Source: an uncultured Alsobacter sp.
GTDB lineage: Bacteria; Pseudomonadota; Alphaproteobacteria; Rhizobiales; Beijerinckiaceae
Reading direction: 5' to 3'
Assembly (NCBI RefSeq): GCF_945952055.1
Contig: NZ_CAMFHB010000019.1
Coordinates: forward strand, 46,930 to 110,929
Length of the DNA stretch: 64,000 nt
Both the position numbers and the translations under genes were made by a program. The notes beneath the pieces are model-generated. The model searched no databases and was not told the origin of the DNA. It was given only the letters and a program-made list of their open reading frames with translations. Of this stretch, positions 37,546 to 47,009 are shown one piece after another (the stretch's first letter is position 1; each line of letters begins with the position of its first letter).

Positions 37546-39153
37546 ATGGCCCGTTGGTCCGTTTCAGGCTCGCTTCGCACGCTTCTCGTCTCCTCCGCCC
37601 TGGCGCTCGCCGCCGGCCCGGCCTTCGCCCAGGCAAACCTGGTGATCGCCTTCCCGGCGAACCAGGAGCCGGCCCAGCTCGACGGCCACATCGACCCCTA
37701 CCAGTCGACCTGGCTGCTCAACTCCTTCATCGCCGATCCGCTCGTCATCCTCGACAGCGACGGCAGCTACAAGCCGGCGCTGGCGACCTCCTGGGAGAGC
37801 TCGCCCGACGGCAAGGTGTGGACCTTCAAGCTGCGCTCCGGCGTCACCTTCCAGGACGGCACGCCCTTCGACGCGGCCGCGGTGAAGTACAACCTCGAGC
37901 GCATCAACGACCCGAAGACCGCGTCTGCCCAGCTGAAGAGCGACGTGGGCCCGTGGAAGTCTGTCGAGGTGGTCGATCCGACGACGGTGAAGATCACCTA
38001 CGACACGCCGTGGGTGACGCTGCTGGACGCGCTGCGCCGCACGCCGATCTGGTCGCCGACCGCGGCGGAGAAGTTCGGCCTCGCCAACTTCAGCAAGAAC
38101 CTCGTGGGCGCCGGTCCGTTCACGCTGGCCGAGTGGGTGCCCAACGACCGCATCGTCTTCAAGAAGTGGGCGGGCTACGGCGGCTGGAACCCGGTGCAGA
38201 AGGCCAAGGGCCCGGTCGGCGTCGACCAGGTGACGGTGCGCTGGATCGGCGAGGGCGCAGTGCTCGGCAACGTTGTCAAGAGCGGCAACGCCCAGATCGG
38301 CTTCACCATCCCGGCGAGCTTCGTCGACGAGTACAAGAACGACAAGACGGTCCAGTTCATCTCGAAGGACCAGTCGGGCACCGGCCTGCAGATGGTGATG
38401 AACACCCGCAAGCCGCCGTTGAACGACGTGCGCGTGCGCCGCGCGCTGCACCATGCCGCCGACCAGGCCGCCATCAACAAGCTGCTCTACGACGGCTACT
38501 ACGCGCCCTCCGAAGGCCCGCTCAACAACAACCATCGCTGCTTCTGGGACGGCGCGGGCAAGATGTACGAGCGCTCCGCCGACAAGGCCAAGGCGCTGCT
38601 CGAGCAGGCCGGCTGGAAGGCCGTGTCGGGCAAGCCGATCCGCGAGGCCCAGGGCGTCGCGGGCGTGCCGGACGGGACGCCGCTGAAGATCCGCTACAAC
38701 GTCCTCCATCACAAGGAGATCGGCGAGGCGCTGCAGGCGCAGATGCGCCGCGCCGGCATCGACCTCGCCGTCGAGGTGGTGGCCGGTCCCGTGCAGCTCG
38801 ACCGCGTGCGCAAGGCCGACTTCGAGCTCATGTACGAGCGCCAGCGTTCGCCCGATCCGCTGATCCTCGACCAGGTGTGGAACTCCAAGTGGGACCAGCC
38901 CGGCGGCTGGGCCTGGACGGGCTTCAAGGACGACACGCTCGACACCACGCTCAACAAGCTGCGCGCGCTGCCCTCCATCGACGAGCGCTGCGCGGCCGCC
39001 CGCGACGCGCAGAAGATCATCATGGAGAACGCGCTGATGCTGCCGACCCTGTCCGACCCGGTCTTCGTGGCCGTGTCCGGCAAGGTGAAGGGCTTCCAGA
39101 TGGGCGCCGAGGGCAACTGGTTCTTCCTGAACAACGTGACCCTCGACAAGTGA
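37546..39153 (+). CDS. ABC transporter substrate-binding protein, family 5 (system 3)
   Basis: This 535-residue periplasmic protein has a signal peptide of about 28 residues (LRTLLVSSALALAAGPAFA-Q) and the family segment LRSGVTFQDGTPFDAAAV. AAAGGA lies 8 bases before ATG 37546; the upstream in-frame ATG at 37480 lacks a site and would bury the signal. It is the first gene of a long operon. A GC hairpin separates it from the permeases. The ligand may be an amide or hydantoin-like compound, given the HyuAB and amidohydrolase downstream (inference). Confidence 0.93.
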   Translation: MARWSVSGSLRTLLVSSALALAAGPAFAQANLVIAFPANQEPAQLDGHIDPYQSTWLLNSFIADPLVILDSDGSYKPALATSWESSPDGKVWTFKLRSGVTFQDGTPFDAAAVKYNLERINDPKTASAQLKSDVGPWKSVEVVDPTTVKITYDTPWVTLLDALRRTPIWSPTAAEKFGLANFSKNLVGAGPFTLAEWVPNDRIVFKKWAGYGGWNPVQKAKGPVGVDQVTVRWIGEGAVLGNVVKSGNAQIGFTIPASFVDEYKNDKTVQFISKDQSGTGLQMVMNTRKPPLNDVRVRRALHHAADQAAINKLLYDGYYAPSEGPLNNNHRCFWDGAGKMYERSADKAKALLEQAGWKAVSGKPIREAQGVAGVPDGTPLKIRYNVLHHKEIGEALQAQMRRAGIDLAVEVVAGPVQLDRVRKADFELMYERQRSPDPLILDQVWNSKWDQPGGWAWTGFKDDTLDTTLNKLRALPSIDERCAAARDAQKIIMENALMLPTLSDPVFVAVSGKVKGFQMGAEGNWFFLNNVTLDK

Positions 39154-39167
39154 CGGACCACGGACAT

Positions 39168-39195
39168 CCGGCGGCGCGCTCGCGCGTGCCGCCGG
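39168..39195 (+). promoter_or_regulatory. 12-bp-stem hairpin between binding protein and permease (system 3)
   Basis: CCGGCGGCGCGC, loop TCGC, GCGTGCCGCCGG, beginning 15 bases after the binding-protein stop. The loop sequence and stem length equal those of the hairpin at 30078, with one G-T pair each. There is no T-run. Confidence 0.65.
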
Positions 39196-39236
39196 CCTCC
39201 CGCCGGGCGCCCGTTGCCCGCAAGAGCATGTGATCC

Positions 39237-40172
39237 ATGGGTCGCTACATCCTCAGCCGTGTTCTCCAGCTGCTGCCGGTGCTCTGGCTGATCACGCTGA
39301 TCGTGTTCATGATCATGCACGTCCTGCCGGGCGACCCCGCCGAGCTGATGCTGGCGGGCGCCGAGGGTGGCGCGATCACGCCCGAGCGGTTGCGCGAGCT
39401 GCACCAGGAGATGGGGCTCGACGACCCGCTGGTGGTGCAGTACCTGCGCTTCCTCGGCCACGCGATGATCGGCGACCTCGGCCAGTCGATCCGGTTCCGC
39501 ATGCCGGTGACCGAGCTCATCCTCGACCGGTTCGCCTCCACGCTGGAACTCGCCGTCTTCGGCCTCCTGGTGGCGCTGCTCATCGGCGTACCGCTCGGCA
39601 TGCTGGCGGCGCTGCGCCAGAACACGGCCATCGACACGGCCGCCATGGGCATCGCCTATGTCAGCGCCTCGATGCCGATCTACTGGCTGGGCCTGGTCTC
39701 GATCCTGATCTTCTCGTTCATCCTCGGCTGGTTCCCGCCGGCAGGGGGCGACGGATGGCAGACGCTGGTGCTGCCCGCCGTCACGCTGGGTCTCGTCTCC
39801 TCCGGTCTCGTGGCGCGCCTCATCCGCTCCAGCATGGTCGAGGTGCTGGCCGAGGACTACATCCGCACCAGTCGCGCCAAGGGCCTGCCCGAGCGCCTCG
39901 TGCTGTGGCGCCACGGCCTGAAGAACGCGCTCATCCCGGTCGTCACGATGGTGGGCCTGCAGTTCGGGGGCATGCTGGCCGGCGCCGTCGTCACCGAGAC
40001 GGTGTTCAGCCGCCCGGGCGTCGGCCGCCTCGTCGTCAGCGCCATCCTGGCCAAGGACTACCCGCTGGTGCAGGGCTGCATCATCTTCCTCGCCACGGTC
40101 TATCTCACCGTGAACCTCGCAGTCGACGTCGCCTATGCGTGGCTCGACCCGCGCATCCGCTACACGGTCTGA
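39237..40172 (+). CDS. ABC transporter permease, DppB/OppB type (system 3)
   Basis: This 311-residue permease starts MGRYILSRVLQLLPVLWLI, has HVLPGDPAELML, the EAA loop DYIRTSRAKGLPERLVLWRH, the conserved TETVFSRPGVGRL segment and LDPRIRYTV at the end. The upstream ribosome binding site is weak, consistent with lower expression than the binding protein. It is 3 bases from the partner permease gene. Confidence 0.94.
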   Translation: MGRYILSRVLQLLPVLWLITLIVFMIMHVLPGDPAELMLAGAEGGAITPERLRELHQEMGLDDPLVVQYLRFLGHAMIGDLGQSIRFRMPVTELILDRFASTLELAVFGLLVALLIGVPLGMLAALRQNTAIDTAAMGIAYVSASMPIYWLGLVSILIFSFILGWFPPAGGDGWQTLVLPAVTLGLVSSGLVARLIRSSMVEVLAEDYIRTSRAKGLPERLVLWRHGLKNALIPVVTMVGLQFGGMLAGAVVTETVFSRPGVGRLVVSAILAKDYPLVQGCIIFLATVYLTVNLAVDVAYAWLDPRIRYTV

Positions 40173-40175
40173 GCC

Positions 40176-41075
40176 ATGGCGGGACCCGTGGCCAGCGAGG
40201 CTCTTGCCGCCCCGGTCGTCGCTCCCGCGAGCCGCGGGCTGCGGGCGCCGTGGGTGCGCCGCTTCCTGCGCAACAAGGGGGCGGTGGCCAGCCTCCTCGT
40301 GCTCCTGGCCTGGTGCGTCGTGGCGCTGCTCGGCACGCGGGTGGTGCCCTACGATCCGACGGAGACGGTCGACCTCGCGCGCCAGCCGCCGTCCGCGACC
40401 TACTGGTTCGGGACCGATCTCCTGGGCCGTGACGTCTTCAGCCGCGTGCTGGTCGGCTCGCAGATCTCGCTGTGGCTCGGCTTCATCAGCGTGACGCTGG
40501 GGGCAGTGCCCGGCGTCTTCCTGGGGCTGATCGCCGGCTACAAGGGCGGCTGGTGGGACACCGTGATCTCGCGCTGCATGGACGCGCTCCTTGCCTTTCC
40601 CTCGATCCTGCTGGCGCTCGTCGTCATCGTGGCGCTCGGCACCTCGATCGAGAACGTCATGATCGCGGTGGGCATCGCCACGGTGCCGCAATACGCCCGC
40701 CTCGTGCGCGGCAGCGTGCTGTCGATCAAGCAGCTGCCTTATGTCGAGGCCGCCCGCGTTGTGGGCAACCGGCCCTGGCGCATCATGCTGCGGCACGTGC
40801 TCGTCAATGCCTATGCGCCCGTGGTCGTGCTCTCCACGCTGCAAATCGGCAATGCCATCCTCATCGGCTCGGGGCTGTCGTTCCTCGGCCTCGGCGCTCA
40901 GCCGCCGACCCCCGAATGGGGCCTGATGTCGGCCGAGGGCCGCGAGGTGCTCAAGCGCGCCTGGTGGATCTCGACCTTCCCGGGCCTCGCCATCCTCACC
41001 GTCGTCGTCGCCTGCAACCTGGTCGGCGACGGCCTGCGCTCCGCCTTCGACCCGCGCATGCGGGTGGAAGGCTGA
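40176..41075 (+). CDS. ABC transporter permease, DppC/OppC type (system 3)
   Basis: This 299-residue permease has a cytoplasmic N-terminus, first membrane helix near residues 38-60, the FGTDLLGRDVFSRVLVGSQ segment, EAA loop VEAARVVGNRPWRIMLRH and FLGLGAQPPTPEWGLM before the last helix. It pairs with the preceding permease. Enzyme genes follow directly, with the ATPases five genes downstream at 47006-49035. Confidence 0.94.
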   Translation: MAGPVASEALAAPVVAPASRGLRAPWVRRFLRNKGAVASLLVLLAWCVVALLGTRVVPYDPTETVDLARQPPSATYWFGTDLLGRDVFSRVLVGSQISLWLGFISVTLGAVPGVFLGLIAGYKGGWWDTVISRCMDALLAFPSILLALVVIVALGTSIENVMIAVGIATVPQYARLVRGSVLSIKQLPYVEAARVVGNRPWRIMLRHVLVNAYAPVVVLSTLQIGNAILIGSGLSFLGLGAQPPTPEWGLMSAEGREVLKRAWWISTFPGLAILTVVVACNLVGDGLRSAFDPRMRVEG

Positions 41076-41089
41076 TACCGGAGATCTCC

Positions 41090-42541
41090 ATGACCCAGCC
41101 GATCCCGCCCGCCGCCCTCAAGGATCCCTTCGTCGGGATGCAGATCAGCCCGATCAGCTTCATCGACGAGGGCGTCGACACCGTGCTCGACACGCTGCAG
41201 AACCGGGTCGGCGTGAACGCGCTGCTGATCGGGACGATCTCGTGGCTGGGCCTCAAGGTCGGCCGGCGCATCTCGCACCAGCTCGAGGGCTGGCCCGACC
41301 ATGGCGTGCCGGCGCCCTACACCATGCAGGGCGGCAGCTACATCAAATCGCGGCCCGAGTACTACAGCGACACCTTCATCAAGGAATTCGCCTCGGCCGA
41401 TCCCGAGATGGGCGGGCAGGACATCCTCGACCTCGTCATCCCGAAGGCCAAGGAACGCGGGATGAAGGTGATCCCGGAGTTCATGGAGCCGCTGTTCAAA
41501 TACGCCGGCCACGGCTCGGCGGCCGCGGTGCTCATCCCCAACATGCCGCAGTGCCTGGAGATCGACCTGCTCGGCCGCGTCGCCGGCGAGCCCTGCACGA
41601 GCAACCCGCATTACCGGAAGTGGTGGCACGGCATCGTCGAGCAGCACTGCCGCTCCTACGGCATCGACGGCATCATGTGGTGCAACGAGCGCAACAGCCC
41701 CCTCGACCGGATGCTGCAGGGCCAGGCGCCGGGCTGCTTCTGCCCGCACTGCCGCAAGGAGGCTGCCGAGCGTGGCATCGACTGTGAGCGCGTGAAGGTC
41801 GCCTTCCACAAGGTGTGGGACGTGGTGAAGGGGCTGCGCGCCAACAAGACCTTCGCCGACAACTCGCTCATCGAGTTCATGCGCGTGCTGCTCGTGAACC
41901 CCGAGGTTCTGCTGTGGGAGAAGCTCTGGCTGGAGCGCTCCAAGGACCTCGACCGCGAGCTCTACGGCATCGTGAAGTGGTGCGACCCGAAGCTCTCCTT
42001 CGGCCTCAACGTGTGGAACCGCAACCACTTCAATCCGGTGCGCAAGGCGCAATGGGGCTGGGAGGAGCAGACCGACTATGCCGACTGGGTGAAGCCCATC
42101 ACCTACCAGCACCAGTCGGGCCACATCTTCGCGAAGGAGATGGAGCACTACCGCAAGACCATCCTGCGCGACTTCGACGCCAACGACTTCACGCCCGCGA
42201 TGTACTCCATCCTCGGCCTCAACGAGGCGCCGTGGGACAAGGTGGTGCAGGCCGGTCTCGATCCCGACACCTACGTCTACGGTCAGTGCGCCGACGCCGT
42301 GCGCGGCTGCGCCGGCAAGGCCAAGGTCTACATGGGCATCGGCGTCGACGCGCCGCGCGAGCGCAAGGACCAGGCGGTCTGCACGCCGGACATCGTCTAT
42401 CGCAGCGTGCTGGCGACTTACCGCGCCGGCGGGGAGGGGATCGTCTATTCCCCGAACTATGCCGGCATGAACCTCACCAACCTCGATGGCGGCGCCCGCG
42501 CGCTCGAGGAACTCGGCCTCAAGCCCGCCACCGCGGCCTGA
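41090..42541 (+). CDS. Unrecognised TIM-barrel-like protein, glycosyl-hydrolase-like, with Cys motif
   Basis: This 483-residue cytoplasmic protein has no signal peptide. I could not assign it to a named family with confidence. Alternating strand/helix patterns, the segment YGIDGIMWCNERNSP and a C-F-C-P-H-C cluster (Cys216, Cys218, Cys221) resemble uncharacterised glycoside-hydrolase-like (GHL/family 10-type) TIM barrels. The cysteines may bind a metal. The Glu in WCNE could be catalytic. GGAG lies 6 bases upstream of ATG 41090. It sits between permeases and an amidohydrolase, so a role in processing the imported ligand is inferred. Confidence 0.85.
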   Translation: MTQPIPPAALKDPFVGMQISPISFIDEGVDTVLDTLQNRVGVNALLIGTISWLGLKVGRRISHQLEGWPDHGVPAPYTMQGGSYIKSRPEYYSDTFIKEFASADPEMGGQDILDLVIPKAKERGMKVIPEFMEPLFKYAGHGSAAAVLIPNMPQCLEIDLLGRVAGEPCTSNPHYRKWWHGIVEQHCRSYGIDGIMWCNERNSPLDRMLQGQAPGCFCPHCRKEAAERGIDCERVKVAFHKVWDVVKGLRANKTFADNSLIEFMRVLLVNPEVLLWEKLWLERSKDLDRELYGIVKWCDPKLSFGLNVWNRNHFNPVRKAQWGWEEQTDYADWVKPITYQHQSGHIFAKEMEHYRKTILRDFDANDFTPAMYSILGLNEAPWDKVVQAGLDPDTYVYGQCADAVRGCAGKAKVYMGIGVDAPRERKDQAVCTPDIVYRSVLATYRAGGEGIVYSPNYAGMNLTNLDGGARALEELGLKPATAA

Positions 42542-42572
42542 CGGCGACACCACACCAGAGAGGGAGGCGACG

Positions 42573-43796
42573 ATGCCCGAACAGGCACCCTGGCGGTTCC
42601 AGAAGATCATCCGGCCCATGGTCGAGATCGAGCCCGAGCACGTGATCCTGGTCGGCCGCGTGCTGACCTGCGTCGGCGACGAGATCATCGAGAACGGCTT
42701 CGTCGAGATCGAGGGCAAGACGATCAAGCGGGTCGGCCGCACGTCCGATCTCGGCGCGACTGCAGCGCGGGTGATCGAGACCGGCGGCACGATCCTGCCG
42801 GGCCTCATCCAGAGCCACGGGCACCTCGCCTGGGACGGCATCCACGACCTCGCGGCGCAGTCCATGGACGATGCGCCCGAGATCGCCGCCTACAAGTGCG
42901 CGAGCAACATGCTGATCAACCTGAAGGCGGGCGTGACCACCTTCCGGGACCTCGGCGTCAACCGCACCAACCTCTTCGCCAAGCAGGCGGTGGCCCAGGG
43001 CATCTTCCCCGGCCCGCGGCTGCTCGTCTGCGGCCAGGCCATCGTGCAGACCGGCGGGCACACCTACTGGTGCTGCCGCGAGGCGAGCGGACCCGACGAG
43101 ATGCGGCGGGCCGTGCGCGAGCAGGTGCGCGGCGGGGCCGATCTCATCAAGATCATGGCCTGCCACGACACGCTCGAGTTCACCGACGCCGAACTCGAGG
43201 CGGTGATCGACGAGAGCCACCGCAACAAGCTGCCGATCACGGCGCACGCCACCTACGACGCCTGCATCAACCGCGTGGTCCGCTTCGGCATCGACGTGGT
43301 CGAGCACGGTGGCTCGATGAGCGAGGAGACGATCGGGCTCCTGAAGGAAAAGAACGTCCCCATCGTCACGACCTTCGCGCCGGTGGTGGTGCAGAGCCAG
43401 CCGGAGATCGCGCGCAAGTTCAACATTCCGGAGTGGAAGATCGCCGAGCGCCAGAAGGCCGTCGCCGATCCCAAGCGCTACCAGGGCCTGGTCGATGCGG
43501 CAAAGGCCGGCGTCACCATCGCCTTCGGCACGGACTGCGGCAGCCCGGCGGTGGCGCACAGCGTCATCGCGCCGGAGCTGAAGTTCATGGTGAAGGTCGG
43601 CGTCAAGACCGACGCCTACGATGCCATTCGCAGTGCCACGGTGGTGGCCGCGGGCATCAACAAGCTGAAGCAGATCGGAACCCTGCAGGAGGGCATGCTC
43701 GCCGACGTGATCGTCGTCGACGGCAACCCGCTTGCCGATCTCGACGATATCGCGAAGGTCCGGATGACCTTCCTCGAAGGAAAGCGGATGGTGTGA
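42573..43796 (+). CDS. Amidohydrolase, imidazolonepropionase/prolidase-like
   Basis: This 407-residue amidohydrolase has metal-site segments IQSHGHLAWDG (HxH), DLIKIMACHD (lysine), ITAHATYD, VEHGGSMSE and FGTDCGSP. GAGGGAGG precedes the ATG at 42573; the in-frame start at 42486 would overlap the preceding gene. It is from the same family as 27151-28392 but clearly diverged. It probably hydrolyses an amide or lactam derived from the imported compound before transamination by the next gene product (inference). Confidence 0.92.
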   Translation: MPEQAPWRFQKIIRPMVEIEPEHVILVGRVLTCVGDEIIENGFVEIEGKTIKRVGRTSDLGATAARVIETGGTILPGLIQSHGHLAWDGIHDLAAQSMDDAPEIAAYKCASNMLINLKAGVTTFRDLGVNRTNLFAKQAVAQGIFPGPRLLVCGQAIVQTGGHTYWCCREASGPDEMRRAVREQVRGGADLIKIMACHDTLEFTDAELEAVIDESHRNKLPITAHATYDACINRVVRFGIDVVEHGGSMSEETIGLLKEKNVPIVTTFAPVVVQSQPEIARKFNIPEWKIAERQKAVADPKRYQGLVDAAKAGVTIAFGTDCGSPAVAHSVIAPELKFMVKVGVKTDAYDAIRSATVVAAGINKLKQIGTLQEGMLADVIVVDGNPLADLDDIAKVRMTFLEGKRMV

Positions 43797-43798
43797 CG

Positions 43799-45001
43799 AT
43801 GAGCGAAGACAAACTCCGGAGCGACGCAGATCCCCGGCTGATGAAGGCGCTGTCGCGCCGCATCCGTGCCCACGACGAGAGCTACCGGACCAAGATGCTC
43901 GCCATGGCGGCGAAGCTGCCGGACGTGATCGCCATGGGCCGTGGCGACCCCGATTTCCACACGCCCAAGCACATCGTAGAGGCGGCCAAGAAGGCGATCG
44001 ACGAGAACCAGCACCACTACACGCTGCCGGCCGGCCTGCCGCAGCTGCGCGAGGCCATCGCCGACACGCTGCGCCGCGAGAACGGCCTCGACTACACCGC
44101 CAACGAGGTGGTGGTGACCGCCGGCACGCAGGAAGCGGTGATGCTGTGCATGCTCGCCCTGATCGACCAGGGCGACGAGGTGCTGATGCCGACGCCGCGC
44201 TTCACCTCCTACGACACGGCGGTGGAGATGTGCGGCGGCGTCTGCGTCGACATTCCGACCGTCGAGGCGACGAACTTCGCCCTGATGCCGGCGGAGATCG
44301 AGAAGCGCATCACGCCGCGCACCAAGGTGCTCGTGCTGATCACGCCGAACAACCCGACGGGCGCGGTGACGCCGCCGTCGGCCATTCGCGAGATCGCCGA
44401 GATCTGCAAGCGGCGCGACATCGTGGTGATCTCGGACGAGATCTATGCCCGCATCATCTTCGAGGGCAGCGAGCACCTCTCCATCGGCACCCTGCCGGGG
44501 ATGAAGGAGCGCACCATCACGATGAACGGCTTCTCGAAGTCGTACGCCATGACCGGCTGGCGCGTCGGCTACGTGGCCGCGCCGGCGGCCTTCACGGCGC
44601 GCCTGACGGAGCCGCGGCACACGCTGTCGATCAACGCCAACACGCCCGCGCAGTGGGCGGCGCTCGCCGCGCTCACCGGCCCGCAGGAGCCGGTGGACGC
44701 CATGGTGCGCGCCTATGCCGAGCGGCGCGCCTACATGCTGGAGGCGCTCGACGAACTGGGCTTCACCTACGGCCATCCGGGCGGCGCCTTCTACGTCTAC
44801 GCCAACGTGGAAAAGAGCGGGCGGCCGGCACCGGAGTTCTGCGAGAAGCTCCTGACCGAGGCGCGCGTGCTGGTGTTCCCCGGCACGCTGTTCGGCGACA
44901 AGGACGACCGCTACATCCGGCTCAGCCTGCTGCAGCCGGTGGAGCGCATCCGCGAGGCCGTGGCGCGCCTCAAGGACGCCAAGTCCAGGATCTTCGCATG
45001 A
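43799..45001 (+). CDS. Class I/II PLP-dependent aminotransferase
   Basis: This 400-residue fold-type I aminotransferase has PLP lysine Lys247 in NGFSKSYAMTGWRVGY, with ITPNNPTG and ISDEIYARI. It is a paralogue of the protein at 31940-33145. The start lies 2 bases after the amidohydrolase stop; the stop overlaps the oxidoreductase start (ATGA). It would convert the liberated amino acid to a keto acid or the reverse. Confidence 0.93.
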   Translation: MSEDKLRSDADPRLMKALSRRIRAHDESYRTKMLAMAAKLPDVIAMGRGDPDFHTPKHIVEAAKKAIDENQHHYTLPAGLPQLREAIADTLRRENGLDYTANEVVVTAGTQEAVMLCMLALIDQGDEVLMPTPRFTSYDTAVEMCGGVCVDIPTVEATNFALMPAEIEKRITPRTKVLVLITPNNPTGAVTPPSAIREIAEICKRRDIVVISDEIYARIIFEGSEHLSIGTLPGMKERTITMNGFSKSYAMTGWRVGYVAAPAAFTARLTEPRHTLSINANTPAQWAALAALTGPQEPVDAMVRAYAERRAYMLEALDELGFTYGHPGGAFYVYANVEKSGRPAPEFCEKLLTEARVLVFPGTLFGDKDDRYIRLSLLQPVERIREAVARLKDAKSRIFA

Positions 45002-46041
45002 CGGTCCGCCTCCTCCAGATCGGGCTCGGCAACCGCGGCGGCATGTGGGCGGACATCGTCGCCTCCAAGCCCGACGTCGAGATCGCTGCGGTCATGGACA
45101 TCGATCCCAAGCGGCTCGAGACCTTCGCGGCGAAGTATCCGGCGCCGCGGCGGTATCTCACGCTGGAGGAGTCCATTGCCGCAGGCGGCTACGACGCGGC
45201 TTTGCTGGTGACGCCGCCGGACGGTCACCTCGCGCAGTGCCGGATGCTGTTCGAGGCGGGCCTGCCCATCCTGGCCGAGAAGCCGCTCGCCACGACCATG
45301 GACGATGCCGCGGCGATCGTGCGGCTCGCCGAGAGCCACCAGCTGCCGCTGACCGTGGGGCTCAATTTCCGCTACCTGCCGGTGACGCAGGGCATCCGCG
45401 ACCTCGTGGCGCGCAAGGTTTATGGCGAACCCGGCTTCGGCCAGTTCACCTACCTGCGCAACCGGGACGGCATGCGGCCGGGGCTCAACAAGTACCCGCT
45501 CACCATGCGCCACCCGATGATGCTGGAGCAGAGCGTCCACCACCTCGACCTCATCCGCTACGCCTATGGCCGCGAGGTCGAGGCGGTGAGCTGCCGGACC
45601 TGGAACCCGTCGTGGTCCATGTACGCCCATGCCGCCAACGTGGCCTGCCTGCTCACGCTCGAGGGTGGGCTGGAGGTCAACTACCAGGGCACCTGGACCG
45701 GCGGGTGGAACGGGATGAAGTTCGAGTGGCGCACCGACTGCGAGCGCGGCGTCATCGTGCAGCGCGAACTGTTCGCCGACCTCGCCGCGGCGGCGACCGG
45801 CGACGATGCGCTGACGACGGTGCCGATCGCCGACGAGCGGGCCTTCATCGACGACACGGCGCATCTGCTCGACGCCTTCGTGGCTTGCCTGAAGGACGGC
45901 ACGCCACCGCCCTGCGACGGGCGCGACCACCTGCGCACGCTGGCGCTCTGCTTCGCCGCCATCGAGAGCGACGACACCGGCACGCGCGTGGACGTGCCCG
46001 CCTTCATGGTCCGTCACGGCCTCGCGGACCTGATGGCATGA
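44998..46041 (+). CDS. Gfo/Idh/MocA family oxidoreductase
   Basis: This 347-residue NAD(P)-dependent oxidoreductase has the Rossmann start LLQIGLGNRGGMWADIV, the EKP motif (AEKPLATTMDDA) with catalytic Lys, and QSVHHLDLIRYAYG, the conserved HxxD-type catalytic segment. Members act on sugars, inositols or related polyols. ATGA overlaps join it to genes on both sides. In this operon it could act on a sugar-like portion released by the TIM-barrel protein (inference). Confidence 0.92.
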   Translation: MTVRLLQIGLGNRGGMWADIVASKPDVEIAAVMDIDPKRLETFAAKYPAPRRYLTLEESIAAGGYDAALLVTPPDGHLAQCRMLFEAGLPILAEKPLATTMDDAAAIVRLAESHQLPLTVGLNFRYLPVTQGIRDLVARKVYGEPGFGQFTYLRNRDGMRPGLNKYPLTMRHPMMLEQSVHHLDLIRYAYGREVEAVSCRTWNPSWSMYAHAANVACLLTLEGGLEVNYQGTWTGGWNGMKFEWRTDCERGVIVQRELFADLAAAATGDDALTTVPIADERAFIDDTAHLLDAFVACLKDGTPPPCDGRDHLRTLALCFAAIESDDTGTRVDVPAFMVRHGLADLMA

Positions 46042-47009
46042 CCGTGCTGGTGACGGGAGCGGGCGGGTTCGTGGGTTGCCACCTCGTGGAAGCCCTCGCG
46101 CGCGCCTTCCCGTCCACGCCCGTGGTGGCAGCCGACCTCGCTCCGCCCGACGCCGCCGCGGCGGCCGTCTACGCGAGCTTCCCGGGCCAGGTGGTCTCCG
46201 TGGCCGTCGACGTCGCCGACCGTTCGGCTGTCGCGGACCTCGTCGGCCGAACACGCCCCGAGACGATCGTCCATGCCGCGGCGATCACGCCGACGCCGGA
46301 GCAGGAGCGCGCGGACCCCGTCCGCATCATGGACGTCAACTACGGCGGTCTCGCCAACGTGCTGCAGCCGGCCACCACCGTGCCCGGGCTGCGGCGCGTG
46401 GTGTTCCTCTCGTCCACCGGTGTCTTCGGGCCCGCGGCCGGGCAGGGGCCGCTCGACGAGGAGGCCGACCCGAAGCCCCGGATCCTCTACGGCATCGCCA
46501 AGCGCGCGGGCGAAGACCTGCTGCGGCGCTGGTCGGAGGTCACGGGCGTCAGCGGCGCGAGCCTGCGGCTCGGGGCCATCTTCGGGCGGCACGAGCGCCC
46601 CACGCCGCATCGCGGCCGCATGAGTGCCGTCGGGCGGCTGCTCGCGGCCGGCGCCGGCGGTCGCGAGGTGGCGGTGCACGGGCGCGCCGTGCTGCGCGAC
46701 TGGCTGGATGGCGACGACCTCGGCGCCGGCATCGCTCGCCTCGTCGCGGCTCCGAAGCTGGGGGCGACGCTCTATCACGCGACGGGCGAACGGCTCTCCT
46801 TCGGAGAGGTCGTCGACGCCGCTGAGCGCGGCGGCCTTCGCTGCCGCTGGGTCGGCGATCCGGCGGCCGCCAACGTCTCGCAGCTTCCGCAGGACAATCG
46901 TCCCGAGACGCCGGCGACGCGCTTCGCGCGGGAGTTCGGGCCGCTGTGCCGGCGGCCCGTGACCGAGGCGGTGCGCGACATGGCGGCGACGGCGGGAGTG
47001 GCGGCATGA
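46038..47009 (+). CDS. NAD-dependent epimerase/dehydratase family protein
   Basis: This 323-residue extended SDR has [10 protein letters not shown] as the cofactor loop, FLSSTGVFG around the catalytic Ser and [11 protein letters not shown] as YxxxK. It resembles nucleotide-sugar epimerases and uronate dehydrogenases in layout, though the substrate loop is not decisive. Overlaps with both neighbours show coupled translation. Confidence 0.9.
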   Translation: MTVLVTGAGGFVGCHLVEALARAFPSTPVVAADLAPPDAAAAAVYASFPGQVVSVAVDVADRSAVADLVGRTRPETIVHAAAITPTPEQERADPVRIMDVNYGGLANVLQPATTVPGLRRVVFLSSTGVFGPAAGQGPLDEEADPKPRILYGIAKRAGEDLLRRWSEVTGVSGASLRLGAIFGRHERPTPHRGRMSAVGRLLAAGAGGREVAVHGRAVLRDWLDGDDLGAGIARLVAAPKLGATLYHATGERLSFGEVVDAAERGGLRCRWVGDPAAANVSQLPQDNRPETPATRFAREFGPLCRRPVTEAVRDMAATAGVAA

